Shown piece by piece: positions 25,274-33,895 of a stretch of 64,000 nucleotides of DNA (its first letter is position 1; the number at the start of each line of letters is the position of its first letter). This DNA is from Streptomyces diacarni. Its GTDB lineage: Bacteria > Actinomycetota > Actinomycetes > Streptomycetales > Streptomycetaceae. Below the pieces are notes generated by a model. That model did not search any database, was not told where the DNA came from, and was given only the letters and a program-made list of their open reading frames with translations. The translations under genes and the position numbers were made by a program. Where the stretch lies: NCBI RefSeq assembly GCF_003323715.1, contig NZ_QOIN01000043.1, positions 1 to 64,000 of the forward strand. The letters are read 5' to 3'.

Positions 25274-26779
25274 GTGCTGACCCTCGTCACCTTCCTGCCC
25301 CTGCTCGCCTGCGTCGGCCTCGCCCTGGCTCCGCGCTCCGTGCCCGACAGGGTGTGCGCGCGGGTGTGGGCCGGCACCGCCGCGGCCGATCTGGCGCTGG
25401 TCGTCGGCCTGTGGGTGGGCTTCGACCCGCACGGCGGCATGCAGTACCAGCAAAACCACCCGTGGATCCCCGCGGCCGGGGTGGGCTATCACGTCGGCGT
25501 CGACGGCCTCTCCCTGCCTCTCGTCGCCATGACGTGCCTGCTGTTCTTGGCCACCGCCCTCTACTCGCTGCGTGAGACGCGCCGGGTGCGCTCCTACGTG
25601 TGCCTGTTCCTCTTCCTGCAGACGGTGAGCGTCGGGCTGTTCGTCGCCCTCGACCTGATCCTCTTCTTCGTCTTCTTCGACCTGTCCCTCGTCGGGATGT
25701 TCTTCGTCATCGCGGGCTGGGGCCACGGCGGGCGCGCCCGCGCGGCGGCCCTCACCTTCTTCCTCTACACGTTCACCGGATCGCTCGCCCTGCTGCTCGG
25801 CTTCATCGGGCTCTCCCTCGCCGCCACCCCGCACACCTTCGACCTGCTGGAGCTGGTCCGCGGCAACCCGCTCGCCGGACAGGGCCTGTACGCGGGTCTC
25901 GTCCTGCTGGCGCTCGGTGTCGGGCTGGCCGTCAAGACGCCCACGGTGCCCTTCCACACCTGGCTGCCGCCCGCCCACACGGAAGCGCCCGCCGCGGGCT
26001 CGGCCATCCTGGCGGGCGTCCTGTTGAAGATGGGCGCCTACGGTTTCGTGCGCATCGCCATGCCCCTGCTGCCGGGCAGCTGGCGCCGGTACGCGCTGGT
26101 CTTCGTCATCGTCGGCACCGTCTCCGTCGTCTACGGCGCGCTGGTCGCGCTGGCGCAGACCGACTTCAAACGCATGATCGCCTACACGTCGGTCACGCAC
26201 ATGGGGTACATCCTCCTCGCCGTCGGCGCCGCGGGCGTCCTCGCCGGGACCGACGCACAGGCCCGCTCCCTGGCGGTGACCGGCGCGGTGGTGCAGATGG
26301 TCAGCCACGGCCTGCTCACCGGCGCACTGTTCCTGCTCACCGGCGTCCTGCACGACCGCGGCGGCACCTACGCCATGGACGCCTACTCGGGGCTGTCCTC
26401 GCACGCCCCGCGGTTCGCCGCCGCCACCGGCGTCGCCGCCTTCGCCGGCCTCGGCATCCCGGGCTTCTCCGGTTTCATCGCCGAGTTCCAGATCCTCACC
26501 GGCAGCCTCGCCTCACAGGCGGTCGCGACAACATGCGCGCTCACCGGCCTGCTGATCACCGCCGCGCTGTTCCTGCGCGCGCTCCGCCACATGTTCCTCG
26601 GCCCCTCACGCCTGCCCGCCGCCGCCCCCGCCACGGGCTTCCGCGACCTCGTGCCCAGCGAGGCGGCAGCGACCGTACCGCTCCTGGGCGCGGCCCTCGT
26701 CATCGGCGTCGCCCCGCGCTTCCTGCTGGACGTCGTCGAACCGGCCAGCCGCACCGTGACCCAACTGGTGGCCAGGTGA
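25274..26779 (+). CDS. nuoM: NADH-quinone oxidoreductase subunit M-like antiporter
   Basis: A 501-residue, 14-helix antiporter subunit. Family landmarks are YHVGVDGLSLPLV near the N-terminus, Lys221 in VKTPTVPFHTWLPPAHTEAP on helix 7, and DFKRMIAYTSVTHMGYILL on helix 10. The helix-5 acidic residue that is Glu144 in E. coli is here Asp136 (FFVFFDLSLVGMFFVIAGWG), a conservative but rare change. GTG 25274 is seven bases after the nuoL stop, and the gene's own stop overlaps the nuoN start (GTGA). It should form the middle of the antiporter chain L-M-N. Confidence 0.9.
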   Translation: MLTLVTFLPLLACVGLALAPRSVPDRVCARVWAGTAAADLALVVGLWVGFDPHGGMQYQQNHPWIPAAGVGYHVGVDGLSLPLVAMTCLLFLATALYSLRETRRVRSYVCLFLFLQTVSVGLFVALDLILFFVFFDLSLVGMFFVIAGWGHGGRARAAALTFFLYTFTGSLALLLGFIGLSLAATPHTFDLLELVRGNPLAGQGLYAGLVLLALGVGLAVKTPTVPFHTWLPPAHTEAPAAGSAILAGVLLKMGAYGFVRIAMPLLPGSWRRYALVFVIVGTVSVVYGALVALAQTDFKRMIAYTSVTHMGYILLAVGAAGVLAGTDAQARSLAVTGAVVQMVSHGLLTGALFLLTGVLHDRGGTYAMDAYSGLSSHAPRFAAATGVAAFAGLGIPGFSGFIAEFQILTGSLASQAVATTCALTGLLITAALFLRALRHMFLGPSRLPAAAPATGFRDLVPSEAAATVPLLGAALVIGVAPRFLLDVVEPASRTVTQLVAR

Positions 26780-28200
26780 ACGAGAACCTCGCCGCGCTCC
26801 TGCCCGAGACGATCCTGCTCGGCGCCGCGGTGGTGGGCCTGCTCGCCGGAAGCCTGCTGCCCCGCCGCCGCCAGTGGGCCGTGGCCGTGCTCGCGGCGGC
26901 CGCCTGCCTGGCGGGCCTGGCGGCCACCGCGTGGACCATGGCCACCGGGCGCGAACAGACCGTCTTCGCCCACACGTTCGCCGTCGACGCCGCCACCGGC
27001 CTCGGCCGCCTGGCCGTACTGGGCGGACTGCTGCTGCTCGTGGCGATGGCCACGCGGACGGTGCGCTCGCACGCGCGTGAGAGCGAGTTCTACGTCCTGC
27101 TCCTGATGAGCGGCGCCGGGACACTCGTCCTGGCCGGCGCCAACGATCTGCTGCTGCTCTTCGCGGGTTTCCTGCTCGCCGGCGTGCCCGCTTACGCCCT
27201 GGCGGCGTTCGCCAAGGACGGGCGGGGCACCGAGGCCGCCCTGAAGTACTACCTCCTCGGAGCCCTGCTCGGCACCCTCATGCTCGCCGGCACGGCCGTG
27301 CTGTACGGCGCCGGGGGCAGCACGCTCTACAGTGACCTGCGCACCACCCTCCCCCACGCCTCCCCCGCTCTGGTCGCCGTCGGCTCCCTGGCGGTGCTGG
27401 CAGGCGTGCTGTTCAAGGCCGGGGCCGTCCCCGCGCACTTCTGGGTGCCCGACGCCACCGACGGCGCCCTCGCCCCCGTCGCCGCCCACGTCACCACCCT
27501 GACGAAGGTCGGCGGGCTCATCGGCGCCTACCGCCTCGCCCACCAGGTCCTGTGGGGCACCGCACTCGACTGGCCCGGGCTCTTCGCCCTCCTCGCCGCC
27601 CTCTCCATGTCACTGGGGAACCTGGCCGCGTTCTTCCAGACCTCCGTCCAACGGCTGCTCGCCTACTCGACCATCGGCCAGGTCGGCTACCTCCTTGTCG
27701 CCTTCCCCGTCGCCGCGCGGACCGGCCTGGCACAACAGAGCCTGCTCTTCTACCTGCTCGCCTACACGGTGACCAACCTCGGCGCCTTCGCCGCCGTCAC
27801 CGCACTCCCCCACGCCCGCACGCTGGAGGACTACCGCGGTCTGGCCCGACACCGGCCGGCTCTCGCCGCCGTCCTCGTCGTCTGCCTGCTCGGCCTGGTC
27901 GGCACACCACCGACCGGCGTGTTCCTCGGCAAGCTGGAGGTCTTCCAAGCCGCCGTCGAGGGCGGCTACACCTGGCTGGCCGCGCTCGCCGTCGCCAACA
28001 CCGTCGCCTCGCTCTTCTACTACCTGCGCTGGCTCGCCCCTCTCTTCCGCCCCGCACCCCACGAACAGCCCAGCGCCGCCCACCGGACCGCGGGCCGCGG
28101 CCCCGTGGCCACCGCCTGCGCCGCTGCCACCGCCTCCCTCCTCCTCGGCCTGGCCGGCGGGACGCTCCTCCCCCTCACGACGGGACCTCTCCTGCGCTGA
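26776..28200 (+). CDS. nuoN: NADH-quinone oxidoreductase subunit N-like antiporter
   Basis: A 474-residue antiporter subunit closing the operon. It keeps Lys214 in LFKAGAVPAHFWVPDATDGA on helix 7, TLTKVGG (helix 8 Lys) and QRLLAYSTIGQVGYLL. In E. coli NuoN the helix-5 Glu is residue 133; the matching residue here is Leu133 within LLLLFAGFLLAGVPAYAL, so the acidic switch is missing. That would disable or alter ion movement in this subunit. A C-terminal segment with HEQPSAAHRTAGRG precedes the last helix. GTG 26776 overlaps the nuoM stop. It converges on the DUF5682 gene across a 105-base gap. Confidence 0.9.
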   Translation: MNENLAALLPETILLGAAVVGLLAGSLLPRRRQWAVAVLAAAACLAGLAATAWTMATGREQTVFAHTFAVDAATGLGRLAVLGGLLLLVAMATRTVRSHARESEFYVLLLMSGAGTLVLAGANDLLLLFAGFLLAGVPAYALAAFAKDGRGTEAALKYYLLGALLGTLMLAGTAVLYGAGGSTLYSDLRTTLPHASPALVAVGSLAVLAGVLFKAGAVPAHFWVPDATDGALAPVAAHVTTLTKVGGLIGAYRLAHQVLWGTALDWPGLFALLAALSMSLGNLAAFFQTSVQRLLAYSTIGQVGYLLVAFPVAARTGLAQQSLLFYLLAYTVTNLGAFAAVTALPHARTLEDYRGLARHRPALAAVLVVCLLGLVGTPPTGVFLGKLEVFQAAVEGGYTWLAALAVANTVASLFYYLRWLAPLFRPAPHEQPSAAHRTAGRGPVATACAAATASLLLGLAGGTLLPLTTGPLLR

Positions 28201-28221
28201 TCGGCCGCCACGTGCCACGCG

Positions 28222-28255
28222 TGAGACCGCGCGGCCTGCCTGAGACCGCGCGGCC
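28222..28255. repeat. Direct repeat TGAGACCGCGCGGCC between convergent genes
   Basis: A 15-base sequence occurs at 28222-28236 and 28241-28255, with an internal CCGCGCGG palindrome in each copy. It lies in the 105-base gap between nuoN and the DUF5682 gene, which converge, so a role in termination is possible. Confidence 0.5.
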
Positions 28256-28305
28256 ACGTGCGGTACGTGGAGCCTCGCTGTCGTGGGGAGCGAGGCCCCG
28301 TCTCG

Positions 28306-31140
28306 TCACGCGGAGGCCAGCAGCGCCTCCAGCGCCTTGGACGTCTCGGGGTGGCGGGTCACCAGTGCCAGGCCCGGGCTCTCCGGGCCTGAGGTGTGCC
28401 ACGTGCCCTCGCAGCCCAGCAGGTCCGCCATCGCGTCACACGTCGCCGGGTGGGCGGCGAGCAGGTGAGCGGGGCGGCCGCCGGCGGCCCCACGGGTGGG
28501 ACGTACGTCCTCGGCCGCGGGCTGGGCCCGCCAGGGTGGTGTCCACGCGTCCAGCGCGTCGAGACGGCCGGGGAAGGTGCGGCCGGCCTCCCGGATCAGC
28601 AGCGGGGCGAGCTCGGCTCCGCCGGCGCGCAGGGTGGTGATCAGAGACGGCAGCCACGGCAGGAGTACCGGGTCGGGCAGTTGTCCGAACGCCTCGGAGA
28701 CGGCTTCCACGACGAAGTCCGTCAGTTCGGGGACCGGTTCCAACGCGTGCACGAAGCCGCTGAGGTAGCGCGGATAGGCGTCCAGCGTCAGCGGGTTGCC
28801 GAGCAGCTCGGCGCACCTGGCCCGCACATCGGCGCGGGTCAGGTGGCCCAGCTGGGTCTGCGCCGCCCACAGCAGTGCGGTCTTCGAGGCGTCCTGCGGG
28901 TGCGACTGGGCGAGGGCGAGTTGGAGTTGCGTCCGGTCGCAGCCCAGCGACAGCGCGAGGGATTCCATGCTGAAGAGGAAGCCCAGCATCGCGGCGACCT
29001 GCGGCACGGTGGCGTCCTCGTCGGTGAACGCCGTGGGCAGCAGGGTGCAGTAGTGCGCGTAGCCCGCCTTGACGAAGGACTCGATCCACGGCGGGAGCGC
29101 CGGCTCGGCGGTGCGGTAGTACGCCAGCAGCCGCCGTACCCGTCGCAGCACCTCGGGAGCGCCGTCGACCGTGCGTTCGCCCGAGAGCACCTCCAGGGCG
29201 CGGGCACCGAGTTCGTCGGCGAACCGGCGGCCCGGCAGATGCAGCGTCGCCGCCTCGACGGTCTCCAGCACCACCGCCGCGGTGGCCTGCGGACCGTACG
29301 CCCGCCGGCGCAGCCGCTGTTCGAGCACCTGCTCGATGCTGACGCCCTCGTAGCCCAGTTCGATGAGGGCACGCTGGTGGGTGCCCAGCGCGAGGTCCCA
29401 GGACTCCTGGATCGGCCGCTCCCCCAGCTTCCGCTCGCCCATGATGGGCCGGGCGGCGCCCTGCGGCAGCAGGTACCGCAGCATCCACAGCACGTCGGAG
29501 CACTGTTCGAGCTCCGGCCGGCCCGCGATGTCCAGCAGCGCCCTGCGTACGCCGCGCTGCTGGAGCCCAAGTTCCAGCGGTGCGAGCCGGTCGTGCACGT
29601 CGCGGGCCAGCGGGGGCAGCGCGTCGTAACCGACCTGGCCGACGCGGTCGCCACCCATCATGATCTCCACGAGACGGCGCACGTCGCGGCGTCCGGGCAC
29701 GGTGTCCTTCTCGATGCAGGTGACGGCCGCGTCCTGGAAGTCGTACGGCGTCGGCTTGGCCCTCTCGCGCATCCCGGCCAGCAGGATCGACGTCTCGAAC
29801 ACCGCGATGGCGTCGGCGGTCGAGGCGAGGTAGCCGTTGCGGCGCGCGGCGCGCACGATCTCCACCGACCAGCCGAGCAGCTCGGCCTCGTCAAGCCGGT
29901 CCAGGGCGGGCTCTTGGCGCAGGAAACCGGTCAGCTTGTCCGGCGGCGGCACGGCGGGGTCGCCCCCCGTCGCCCGGTCCGGCGGGGCCGCCGAGGCGGC
30001 GGCCGCCTTCTTGGCCTTCGGCTTCCTCGTACCCGCCTGGCCGGCCAGCCGGTACGGCTTCACACGGGTGCGCCTCAGGTTCTTCGCCCAGACGGTCGAG
30101 GCGATCGACACCGACCCCGCGGCGAGGCCGAACTGCGCCTCGATCGCCGCGTGGCTGGACGGGATCAGACCGTGCTGCCACCTGGTGGCGCTCACGGGGC
30201 TGATCTCGAAGGTGTCGCTGCCGTGGACGCCGAACTCCGCGACGCGACTGGCCGCGTGGAAGGCACCGCAGACGTAGAGGCAGTCGGCCGGGTCGGTGCC
30301 GCTCGCCGCCAGGTGTTCCCGCATGCGCGTCCACATGTAGCGCTCGCGGTCCTCGTCGACCCGCACCCGGTGCGCGTCGCCGGGGGCCAGCCGCCGGAAG
30401 AGGCTGCCGATGAGGAACATGACCTGGCGGTAGGTGTCGTGGTCGCTGTCCCCCAGCGGCAGCTCGACGTACTGGTGCCACCACTCCGACCAGTGCCGCA
30501 CCCTGCCGTGGCGCAGCAGGTGCTCTTCCAGGTCGGCGAAGCGGGGTCGCAGGTCGCCGATCTCCACACCGACCGCGTCACCGTGGAGCGCCGCCTCCTC
30601 CTCGGGGGGCGGGGCGTCCGGGTCCGCTTGGGCGGCGGGTTCGGCCGACGTCTCGCCGCGCGCGTCCCACTGGAAGACGTGGTCCGAGGAGCGGTCGACG
30701 AGGACCAGGTCCACCCCGGGGGTGTCCAGCGCGTAGGCGAGGGCCTGGTACTCGGCCGAGGCCTCGGTGACCGGCGCGACCACGGACAGCGGCGACCACT
30801 GCGAGGGGAAGCCGTCGGCCTCGCTGGCGAACGCCTGGAGGGCCACCGGGAGCTTGCAGTTGCGCAGCTCGGGCAGGAGCGGTGCCATGTCCTCGCACAG
30901 CTCCAGGTAGACGACCTTGGGCTGCTTGTCCCGCAGGCGGCGCGCCATCGCCAGCGCCGAGGCGGGCGAGTGGTGGCAGACGGGGAAGATCTCCAGCGGC
31001 TCGCGCACCGCGCGTTCCACGTCGTCGACGAGGCCGAGAAGGATGCTCTCCAGCCCGTCCTGGCCTTCGGCGAACGCCTCGGCGGCCTCGTGCAGCTGGG
31101 TGCGCAGCGCGGTGAAGGTCCGCTCGTCGGGGGCGCTCAC
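28306..31140 (-). CDS. DUF5682-family protein with TraB/ChaN-like N-terminus
   Basis: A 944-residue cytoplasmic protein. Near residue 50, IFPVCHHSPASALAMARRL followed by PKVVYLELCEDM recalls the GTAHVS...VELDxxR pattern of TraB/PrgY and erythromycin-esterase-like folds, with His56/His57 and Glu80 as candidate active-site residues. CLYVCGAFHAASRV repeats the strand-His theme further on (about residue 290). A Lys/Ala-rich linker follows near residue 380, then a long helical C-terminal half. It is the last gene of the five-gene MoxR/VWA set and its GTG start overlaps the ATPase stop (GTGA). Proteins of this family are known next to MoxR-type ATPases. The enzyme-like reading of the N-terminus is inference; no activity can be named. 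Confidence 0.78.
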   Translation of the reverse strand: MSAPDERTFTALRTQLHEAAEAFAEGQDGLESILLGLVDDVERAVREPLEIFPVCHHSPASALAMARRLRDKQPKVVYLELCEDMAPLLPELRNCKLPVALQAFASEADGFPSQWSPLSVVAPVTEASAEYQALAYALDTPGVDLVLVDRSSDHVFQWDARGETSAEPAAQADPDAPPPEEEAALHGDAVGVEIGDLRPRFADLEEHLLRHGRVRHWSEWWHQYVELPLGDSDHDTYRQVMFLIGSLFRRLAPGDAHRVRVDEDRERYMWTRMREHLAASGTDPADCLYVCGAFHAASRVAEFGVHGSDTFEISPVSATRWQHGLIPSSHAAIEAQFGLAAGSVSIASTVWAKNLRRTRVKPYRLAGQAGTRKPKAKKAAAASAAPPDRATGGDPAVPPPDKLTGFLRQEPALDRLDEAELLGWSVEIVRAARRNGYLASTADAIAVFETSILLAGMRERAKPTPYDFQDAAVTCIEKDTVPGRRDVRRLVEIMMGGDRVGQVGYDALPPLARDVHDRLAPLELGLQQRGVRRALLDIAGRPELEQCSDVLWMLRYLLPQGAARPIMGERKLGERPIQESWDLALGTHQRALIELGYEGVSIEQVLEQRLRRRAYGPQATAAVVLETVEAATLHLPGRRFADELGARALEVLSGERTVDGAPEVLRRVRRLLAYYRTAEPALPPWIESFVKAGYAHYCTLLPTAFTDEDATVPQVAAMLGFLFSMESLALSLGCDRTQLQLALAQSHPQDASKTALLWAAQTQLGHLTRADVRARCAELLGNPLTLDAYPRYLSGFVHALEPVPELTDFVVEAVSEAFGQLPDPVLLPWLPSLITTLRAGGAELAPLLIREAGRTFPGRLDALDAWTPPWRAQPAAEDVRPTRGAAGGRPAHLLAAHPATCDAMADLLGCEGTWHTSGPESPGLALVTRHPETSKALEALLASA

Positions 31141-32249
31141 GACAGGGTGGCGATCGCGTCGCGGCCGCCCTCGAGGAACTCGTTCCAGGAGCCGCCCTCC
31201 TCCTTGCCGCGCGGCTCGACGACGCCGTGCAGGTACTTGTTGAGGATCGCCAGGTCCTCGGGCGCGCGCCGGGCGAGGGACCCCACGAGCGAGGAGGCCA
31301 GCGTGTGCGCGGTCAAGGCCCGCTCGCCGAAGAAGTTGCTGTGCAGGATCGCGTCCTCGAGCACCCCGATCTGTTCCGCCGTGGACAGCGCCGACTCCAG
31401 CTTCTCGTCGTCGCTGCCGGCCGCGGCCGCCGAGGCGCGCAGGTCGGCGAAGCTGCGCAGCAGCACATCGAGCAGCGTCGGGGGCACGTCCAGCTCGATC
31501 CGGTGGCGGCGCAGCAGCTCCTCGGTACGGAAGCGGACGATCTCCGCCTCGCTCTTCTTGTTCGTCACGACCGGTATCCGCACGAAGTTGAAGCGGCGTT
31601 TGAGCGCCGAGGACAGGTCGTTGACGCCGCGGTCGCGGCTGTTGGCGGTGGCGATGACGGAGAAGCCGGGCTTGGCGAAGACGATGCTGTCGCTCTCCAG
31701 CTCGGGCACCGAGATGTACTTCTCCGACAGAATGGAGATCAGCGCGTCCTGGACGTCGCTGGTGGAGCGGGTGAGCTCCTCGAAGCGGCCGATCGCCCCG
31801 CCCTCCATCGCCGTCATGATCGGTGAGGGGATCATCGACTCCCGCGACTGGCCCTTGGCGATGACCATCGACACGTTCCAGGAGTATTTGATGTGGTCCT
31901 CGGTGGTGCCTGCCGTGCCCTGCACGACGAGCGTGGAGTTGCGGGAGATCGCGGCGGACAGCAGCTCGGCCAGCCAGCTCTTGCCCGTGCCGGGGTCACC
32001 GATGAGCAGCAGCCCGCGGTCGGAGGCGAGGGTGACGATGGAGCGTTCGACGAAGCTGCGGTCGCCGAACCACTTCTGCGAGACCTCCCGCTCCAGGCCG
32101 TCGGAGGGCTCCGAGCCCAGGACGAACAGGCGGACCATCTTCGGCGACAGCCGCCACGAGAAGGGCTTGGGGCTGTCGTCGACGGACTCCAGCCAGTCGA
32201 GCTCTTCGGCGTACTTGATCTCGGCGGGGGCGCGCAACAGGTCGGACAT
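31137..32249 (-). CDS. MoxR-type AAA+ ATPase
   Basis: A 370-residue single-domain AAA+ protein. It has Walker A GDPGTGKS at residues 84-91, a Walker-B position AIGRFEEL with Glu157-Glu158 in place of the usual Asp-Glu, sensor 1 IATANSRDRG (Asn203), and an arginine-finger-like SALKRRFNF. MoxR ATPases act as chaperones that remodel partner proteins together with VWA-domain proteins. ATG 32249 is preferred over GTG 32276 because AAAGG sits seven bases upstream. It is 116 bases after the VWA gene and overlaps the DUF5682 gene. In this system it is presumably the motor, with the VWA protein as substrate adaptor. Confidence 0.88.
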   Translation of the reverse strand: MSDLLRAPAEIKYAEELDWLESVDDSPKPFSWRLSPKMVRLFVLGSEPSDGLEREVSQKWFGDRSFVERSIVTLASDRGLLLIGDPGTGKSWLAELLSAAISRNSTLVVQGTAGTTEDHIKYSWNVSMVIAKGQSRESMIPSPIMTAMEGGAIGRFEELTRSTSDVQDALISILSEKYISVPELESDSIVFAKPGFSVIATANSRDRGVNDLSSALKRRFNFVRIPVVTNKKSEAEIVRFRTEELLRRHRIELDVPPTLLDVLLRSFADLRASAAAAGSDDEKLESALSTAEQIGVLEDAILHSNFFGERALTAHTLASSLVGSLARRAPEDLAILNKYLHGVVEPRGKEEGGSWNEFLEGGRDAIATLS

Positions 32250-32347
32250 ACCGGGGCCTTTCATGGTGGAGGACACCTCGTTTCAGAGGCGTGTGAAGAA
32301 GAGAGGGTGTGCGTTCCAGCACGTTCCAGCCGCCTACGTGGCCAGGC

Positions 32348-32371
32348 GGCTACGTGGCTACGTGGCTACGT
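32348..32371. repeat. 8-base tandem repeat GGCTACGT, three perfect copies
   Basis: GGCTACGT is repeated at 32348, 32356 and 32364. The last copy contains the TAG stop of the VWA gene, so a slippage event could change where that protein ends. A nearby direct repeat CGTTCCAGC occurs twice at 32312-32330. Both lie in the only sizeable gap (32250-32365) of the five-gene MoxR set. Confidence 0.75.
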
Positions 32372-33895
32372 GAGGAATGTCTTGAGCTCGTGGACGAGCT
32401 TGCGTATGTGCCCGGAGATGACCGGGGTGCCCAGGCTCTTGAACCGCTCACGGAACCACGGGTTCACGCTGCCGCGCCCGGAGCTGTTGACCGAGCCGAC
32501 CGGGATGAACTTCGCACCCGAACGGTGCAGGGCCGTCATGCTCTCGAACAGCGGCTCGCTCCACGACTCGTAGAAGTCGGAGATCCACACGACGGCGGAG
32601 TTGCGCGGCTCGGCGACCTTCGGCTGTGCCAGCGCCATGGCGGCGGTGCCGTCGGTGCCGCCGCCCAGCTGGGTACGCAGCAGCGTCTCGAAGGGGTCGT
32701 GCACCCACGGTGTGAGGTCGAGCGCCTGCGTGTCGTACGCGATCAGGTGGACGTCCACCTTCGGCAGCCCGGCGAAGATCGACGCCAGGATGGTGCAGTT
32801 CACCATGGAGTCGACCATCGAGCCCGACTGGTCCACGACGACGATCAGCCGCTGGGGCGTCGTCTTGCGCGCGGTGTGCCGGTAGTAGAGGCGGTCGACG
32901 TACAGCCGCTCCTCCTCCGGGCTCCAGTTGGTGAGGTTCTTCCAGATCGTGCGGTCGAGGTCGAGGTTGCGGAAGACGCGCTTCGGCGGCACGGACCGGT
33001 CCAGCGCGCCCGCCGAGGCCTTCTCGACCTGGGTGCGCAGCACCTCGGCGACCTCGTCGACGAAGCGGCGGATCAGCGCCTTGGCGTTGGCCAGCGCCAC
33101 GCCCGAGAGGTTGTCCTTGTCCCGCAGGAGTTGTTCGATCAACGACATGCTGGGGGTCAGCTGCCGGGCGAGCCCCGGGTCGGCCAGCACCTCGCGCAGG
33201 TGCATCCGCTTGACGAGGTCGCCCTCGATGGCGCCCAGTTGGGGGCCGATCACGGGGATCAGACGGCTGAGATCGGGCGTCGTGCCACCGCCCGTGCCGG
33301 TGCCGGTGGGGCTGACTCCACCGGCGCCCGTGCCATCGGCTCCGTGCCCGGCTCCCCCACCCGCGAGCTGCCCGGCTCCGCCGCCCGCGGCGGGCGCGTT
33401 TCCGGCGCCCGCCCGTCCGCCGCGCAGCTCACCGGGTCGGCAGCCGAGCGCGCGTTCGAGCCAGCCCGCGTCGGACTGCCAGCGTGCCAACTGCTCGGCG
33501 GTGACGGTGCCGGAGCCGGAGGTGAAGACGTTGAGCAGCACCTTCGAGGTGAGCGCCGCCCGCCGTACCTCGGCTGCCCGGTCGCGCGACCCGTCCTCCT
33601 CCGGCTCGGGCACCATCAGCTTGTCGAACTCGGCGGCCAACTCCGGGTGGCGCTGCACGATCGAGTCCACGGAGGCCTGCGGGTCCAGCAGCCCGGTGGG
33701 CAGGCCGATGTCCTCGACGACGGCGAGACTCGCCGACTCCAGCGCGGCCTGTTCCTCGTGGTCGAAGAGGCGTGCCAGGAGCCGCCAGTACAGCACCTGG
33801 CGACGGTTCTCCTGAGGCTCACCCGGCTCACGGGGCTCATCCGTGGCTGCCGCGTGCCCGTACGGCGTCGGCCGCCCGCTCGTGTGTTCGCTCAT
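32366..33895 (-). CDS. VWA-domain protein of a MoxR system
   Basis: A 509-residue cytoplasmic protein. The first 160 residues are helical, followed by a Gly/Ala/Thr-rich linker of about 50 residues. A second helical domain (PDLSRLIPVIGPQLGAIEGD onward) follows, then a von Willebrand A domain near residues 350-500. The metal-binding MIDAS is complete: DQSGSM, the Thr of GGGTDGTAA and ISDF. Such VWA proteins pair with MoxR ATPases to recruit or insert cofactors into targets. ATG 33895 overlaps the stop of the upstream gene (ATGA). The stop lies in a short tandem repeat. There is no signal peptide, so it acts inside the cell with the ATPase. Confidence 0.87.
   Translation of the reverse strand: MSEHTSGRPTPYGHAAATDEPREPGEPQENRRQVLYWRLLARLFDHEEQAALESASLAVVEDIGLPTGLLDPQASVDSIVQRHPELAAEFDKLMVPEPEEDGSRDRAAEVRRAALTSKVLLNVFTSGSGTVTAEQLARWQSDAGWLERALGCRPGELRGGRAGAGNAPAAGGGAGQLAGGGAGHGADGTGAGGVSPTGTGTGGGTTPDLSRLIPVIGPQLGAIEGDLVKRMHLREVLADPGLARQLTPSMSLIEQLLRDKDNLSGVALANAKALIRRFVDEVAEVLRTQVEKASAGALDRSVPPKRVFRNLDLDRTIWKNLTNWSPEEERLYVDRLYYRHTARKTTPQRLIVVVDQSGSMVDSMVNCTILASIFAGLPKVDVHLIAYDTQALDLTPWVHDPFETLLRTQLGGGTDGTAAMALAQPKVAEPRNSAVVWISDFYESWSEPLFESMTALHRSGAKFIPVGSVNSSGRGSVNPWFRERFKSLGTPVISGHIRKLVHELKTFLT

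Noticed and set aside
28222..28255. Paired repeats as a CRISPR or attachment site
   Set aside because: Only two copies with a 4-base spacer, and no integrase, tRNA or cas gene nearby.
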